Shown: piece after piece, positions 13,350-15,692 of the stretch
Numbering within the stretch: position 1 is the first letter of the stretch
How the letters are laid out: every line of letters starts with the position of its first letter
Source: Methanomassiliicoccales archaeon
Lineage (GTDB): Archaea > Thermoplasmatota > Thermoplasmata > Methanomassiliicoccales > UBA472
Assembly: GCA_028679935.1 (NCBI GenBank)
Contig: JAJRAL010000200.1
Location: 1-15,692, forward strand
Direction of reading: 5' to 3'
DNA length: 15,692 nucleotides
Notes under the pieces: model-generated
Database searches by the model: none
What the model was told of the DNA's origin: nothing
What the model saw: only the letters and a program-made list of their open reading frames with translations
Position numbers and translations under genes: made by a program

Positions 13350-15303
13350 GGGCGTCGTCCCCCATTCCGTTCTTCGGGGCGCCGAGCACTAGACCTCTTT
13401 GCAGCAGCGCGTCATACTCCGGCGACGCTTCGGTGAAGCGCACGAACGCCTCGATCTCCTGGGCGTCCTTGCCGTATTTCTTTTCGAGCGTCGCTTCGAG
13501 CTTCTCGTAGATCGGGATCAGATCGAGCTTCGACTGGCACACTTGCTCGCAGGCCTTGCATCTCATGCAGAGGAAGGTGCGGTGGGCGTGCTCGCTCGAT
13601 ATCTCCTCGCCTGCCATGATCGCCCTCGCGGTGAGCAGCTTGCCGCGCGCCGTCACCCTCTCATCCCCGAGGATGCGGTACGCCGGGCAGACGCCGACGC
13701 AGGCGCCGCACTCCGCGCACTGGTCGGTCGCGAGGAGCATATCGTCGCCCTCTTTGCCCTTGAGTCCGCGCGCATAGGCGGATGCCAGATTCAGGAACGG
13801 CGAGAGGGGGCGCTGCAGCGTCGACATCGCCTTGAGGCCCGTCCCAGCGAATTCGGGGCTGAACAGCCTCCCCGGGATGCCGAGGTATTTGCCAGCGACG
13901 CGGAAGTACTTCCCGCGGTTCATCAGGCCGTCCGGGTCGCACTCGTCCTTGGCAGAGCGGAGGGCCTCCCGCTGCTTCTCCGGGATCCTGTCCGCGAACG
14001 AGTTGTTCCAGATGCCTAGCGAGTACGGCCTGGCGCCGAGCTCTACGAGCGCCGAAGTGACGATCATCGATTTGGCGGCGTCGAGGGTGTAGAGGATCTC
14101 GTTGCTCTGGTCGGTGAGGTAGTAGCAGAGGACGAGGGCGTCGGGGCCGGCGAGGAAGTGCACCTCGAGAAGAGGGTCGAGCGACAGTTCGGAGCACATC
14201 CTCTCCGCCTTGCCGAGGATCGCGCCGAGCTTGGCGAACGGCGCCAGCACTTCGGAACCGAGCATCCCCGGACCTAAGCGCCTGAGCTTCATCGGGAAGA
14301 ACCGGTCCTGCGAGAGGAGTCGCGCCTGATACTCTGGTTCTTCTCTGATTCCCTTCTCGGAGAGGAAGCGCTCCAATGACTGCTCTGACGCCGCGTCGCC
14401 CGAAGTCGCGAGCAGCGCGTGGCCGGCGCGGAAGTGCTCCTTGTGGAGCAGCTTGTTGGAATAGGACAGCTTGCCTGGGCTGAAGTAGATCAGGTCGTCC
14501 GGCTTCGGGCTCAGGGACCGGAGCGAATCGGCCATCGAAACGGCCTTGGTGAGATCGTCGAGGATCAGGAGATGCGGTCTGCCCGCTGGATCTTTGGCTT
14601 TGACTGCGAGCGTGACCTCCGTGATCACGCCAAGCTGCCCCTCGCTGTCGAACATCTCGCGGAAAAGGCGGTCCGTGCGGACCAGCTTACGCCTAGAGCC
14701 ATTCGTCGGCACCATCACCATGGAACGGACGATGTCGCTCAGCCGGTTTCCGCCGAGAGAGCCGACGCCGATGCCGCCGCCAGCGACCCATCCGCCGACG
14801 GTGGAGAACTTGCTCGACGGCGAGCTGACGAGCCTCAGGCCTTTCTTTCCGAGCTCGTGATCGATATCCGCCCACCGGCTTCCCGCCTGGACGGTGACGC
14901 TCTTGCCCTTCTCGTCTATCGAGACTATCGCATCCATGCGACTGAGGTCGATGACGACGCCCCCGTTCACCGGCACCGCGCCACCGAACGGCGAAGAGGC
15001 TGAGCCACGGGGTATGATTGGCAGACCTTTCCATTTGGCGAAGGTGACGATGCGCTCGACCGCCTCGGTCGTCTTAGGCTGAACGACCGCATCCGGCATC
15101 GAATCGACGAGCGCGTTCCTGATCAGGCTCGGCACGTCCGACTGATCCCTGCTATAGAGGACGAGCTCGCCCTTGCCGGAGATGACCCTCAGGTCAGGTA
15201 TCCCTAGACTGACGATATCCGCGGCCAGGCCCTGTGGCTTCTCCTCGTTCGCGACGAACGGTATTGTTCCGCTCGCTGGCGCACAGTCGGCCTTTCCTTC
15301 CAT
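13342..15303 (-). CDS. FAD_binding_4 / Fe-S oxidoreductase (GlcD / D-2-hydroxyacid dehydrogenase-like)
   Basis: This 653-residue cytoplasmic flavoprotein is of the VAO/GlcD family, whose members oxidise D-lactate, glycolate or D-2-hydroxyglutarate with FAD. The FAD domain shows PIIPRGSASSPFGGA (about 95-109), VIDLSRMDAI and TVGGWVAGGGIGVGSLGGN (about 164-182). The FAD-oxidase C domain ends in DPDGLMNRGKYF (the DPxxxMNPGK-type motif). Two [4Fe-4S] motifs follow: Cys529/532/535/539 and Cys579/582/585/589. The protein then stops, without the CCG domains found in GlcF or in longer LDH-type fusions. ATG at 15303 is annotated; GTG at 15309 is also possible, since the GGGAG upstream has better spacing to it. 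It is the first gene of the four-gene operon. The substrate is not determined by the sequence. Confidence 0.88.
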   Translation of the reverse strand: MEGKADCAPASGTIPFVANEEKPQGLAADIVSLGIPDLRVISGKGELVLYSRDQSDVPSLIRNALVDSMPDAVVQPKTTEAVERIVTFAKWKGLPIIPRGSASSPFGGAVPVNGGVVIDLSRMDAIVSIDEKGKSVTVQAGSRWADIDHELGKKGLRLVSSPSSKFSTVGGWVAGGGIGVGSLGGNRLSDIVRSMVMVPTNGSRRKLVRTDRLFREMFDSEGQLGVITEVTLAVKAKDPAGRPHLLILDDLTKAVSMADSLRSLSPKPDDLIYFSPGKLSYSNKLLHKEHFRAGHALLATSGDAASEQSLERFLSEKGIREEPEYQARLLSQDRFFPMKLRRLGPGMLGSEVLAPFAKLGAILGKAERMCSELSLDPLLEVHFLAGPDALVLCYYLTDQSNEILYTLDAAKSMIVTSALVELGARPYSLGIWNNSFADRIPEKQREALRSAKDECDPDGLMNRGKYFRVAGKYLGIPGRLFSPEFAGTGLKAMSTLQRPLSPFLNLASAYARGLKGKEGDDMLLATDQCAECGACVGVCPAYRILGDERVTARGKLLTARAIMAGEEISSEHAHRTFLCMRCKACEQVCQSKLDLIPIYEKLEATLEKKYGKDAQEIEAFVRFTEASPEYDALLQRGLVLGAPKNGMGDDARV

Positions 15304-15309
15304 CTTCAC

Positions 15310-15663
15310 TTCTCTCCCTGATCGCTCACGGTCGATCGTCCTGCGCCCGGCCCGAGGGGACTATGCATCCACCGAATGCTTTCCTTGAACATCTGGCTAT
15401 GCCTGCGGCCCAGGCGTGACAATGTTTCGCAAGGATAGCTCGGTAAATGCGTTGGCCTAGATAATTGTTTGTCCGTAGGCGGTTTCGCTCGACGAATGCA
15501 CAGTTTCGAAGCCCCATACTCTTCGAAATCTAGACATTTGTACAGCGAAAAAGGCAAGAAAAGGCACTGGGTCCTTGCAGAACGCCCTTCGCTGTTCACT
15601 TGACCACCGAACGAACCGAAAGCAATAATCGTTGCGGCCTCACAGTAGGAGCGAGGCTAAGGA
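15310..15663. other. Non-coding intergenic region between divergent genes
   Basis: This 354-nt stretch is richer in A+T than its surroundings and shows no convincing gene. A minus-strand open frame (15306-15599) has atypical composition and no known motif, so it is not called. It should hold the promoter of the glutamate synthase-like operon, but no clear TATA box was found; the best AT-rich minus-strand candidate is CAATTATC near 15461-15468. On the plus strand GCAATAATC (15622-15630) could serve the gene starting at 15664. An inverted repeat is listed separately. Confidence 0.6.
15504..15528. repeat. Perfect inverted repeat, candidate operator upstream of the operon
   Basis: Arms TTTCGAAG (15504-15511) and CTTCGAAA (15521-15528) are perfect reverse complements around a 9-nt spacer. 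Each arm itself contains the palindrome TTCGAA, with centres 17 bp apart. It lies about 200 nt upstream of the operon start and 135 nt upstream of the plus-strand gene. The geometry suits a dimeric DNA-binding regulator; it could also form a short RNA hairpin. Confidence 0.45.
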
Positions 15664-15692
15664 ATGGCGATCTGCGACCTTCGCATCGAGGA
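15664..15692 (+). CDS. Start of an unidentified gene (partial, runs off right edge)
   Basis: ATG at 15664 opens MAICDLRIE up to the window end. It is preceded by GAGG (15653-15656) at 7 nt spacing, and its codons end almost all in G or C like the neighbouring genes. Nine residues are too few to identify a family. It would be divergent from the glutamate synthase-like operon and share the upstream region with it. Confidence 0.45.

Noticed and set aside
13342..15303. FAD/Fe-S protein as a GltD (NADPH-dependent glutamate synthase small subunit)
   Set aside because: It has FAD_binding_4 motifs and C-terminal ferredoxin Cys sets, not the two GxGxxG dinucleotide-binding folds and N-terminal clusters of GltD.
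15306..15599. 97-codon minus-strand open frame upstream of the operon
   Set aside because: Mixed codon use, no motif and no good ribosome site; it occupies the likely promoter region.

Overview
This is a GC-rich, densely coded window, read here as archaeal, most plausibly from a mesophilic Thermoplasmatota-like lineage. The evidence for archaea is TATA-box promoters (the transporter at 6441 starts about 29 nt after a TATAAAT, which implies a leaderless mRNA), strong Shine-Dalgarno sites only inside operons, frequent GTG/TTG starts with GTGA/ATGA overlaps, and a glutamate synthase split into separate modules. The exact taxon is an inference. No tRNA, rRNA, CRISPR array, insertion sequence or integrase was seen.

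Layout. 1-1030 (minus): a SemiSWEET/PQ-loop membrane protein and, downstream, the first half of an ABC-F ATPase that runs off the left edge. 1160-2338 (plus): a small pyridoxamine-phosphate-oxidase-like flavoprotein whose natural start appears to be ACG, then a short-chain dehydrogenase lacking the usual catalytic Ser. 2348-4260 (minus): a hemerythrin-like diiron protein overlapping a divergent class II DNA photolyase (GTGA overlap). 4430-6369 (plus): a MacB/LolCDE-type ABC ATPase and permease (ATGA overlap), divergent from the hemerythrin across a palindromic TATA element. 6441-7886 (plus): a 14-TM DHA2-type MFS exporter. 7890-15303 (minus): a four-gene operon of overlapping genes, the most interesting part of the window. 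15310-15663 is a non-coding gap with a perfect inverted repeat, followed by the first codons of a plus-strand gene that leaves the window.

The operon encodes, in transcription order: (1) an FAD_binding_4 (GlcD/D-2-hydroxyacid dehydrogenase-like) flavoprotein with two C-terminal [4Fe-4S] motifs; (2) a degenerate paralogue of the glutamate synthase FMN/Fe-S subunit; (3) a canonical-looking FMN/Fe-S glutamate synthase subunit; (4) a fusion of the class II glutamine amidotransferase domain with the GXGXG beta-helix domain. No GltD-type NAD(P)H subunit is present here. The proposal, an inference, is a glutamate-synthase-like complex that takes electrons from oxidation of a 2-hydroxyacid through up to eight Fe-S clusters, rather than from NAD(P)H. 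The degenerate FMN paralogue could serve as an electron-transfer or structural subunit, perhaps replacing the central domain of bacterial GltB.
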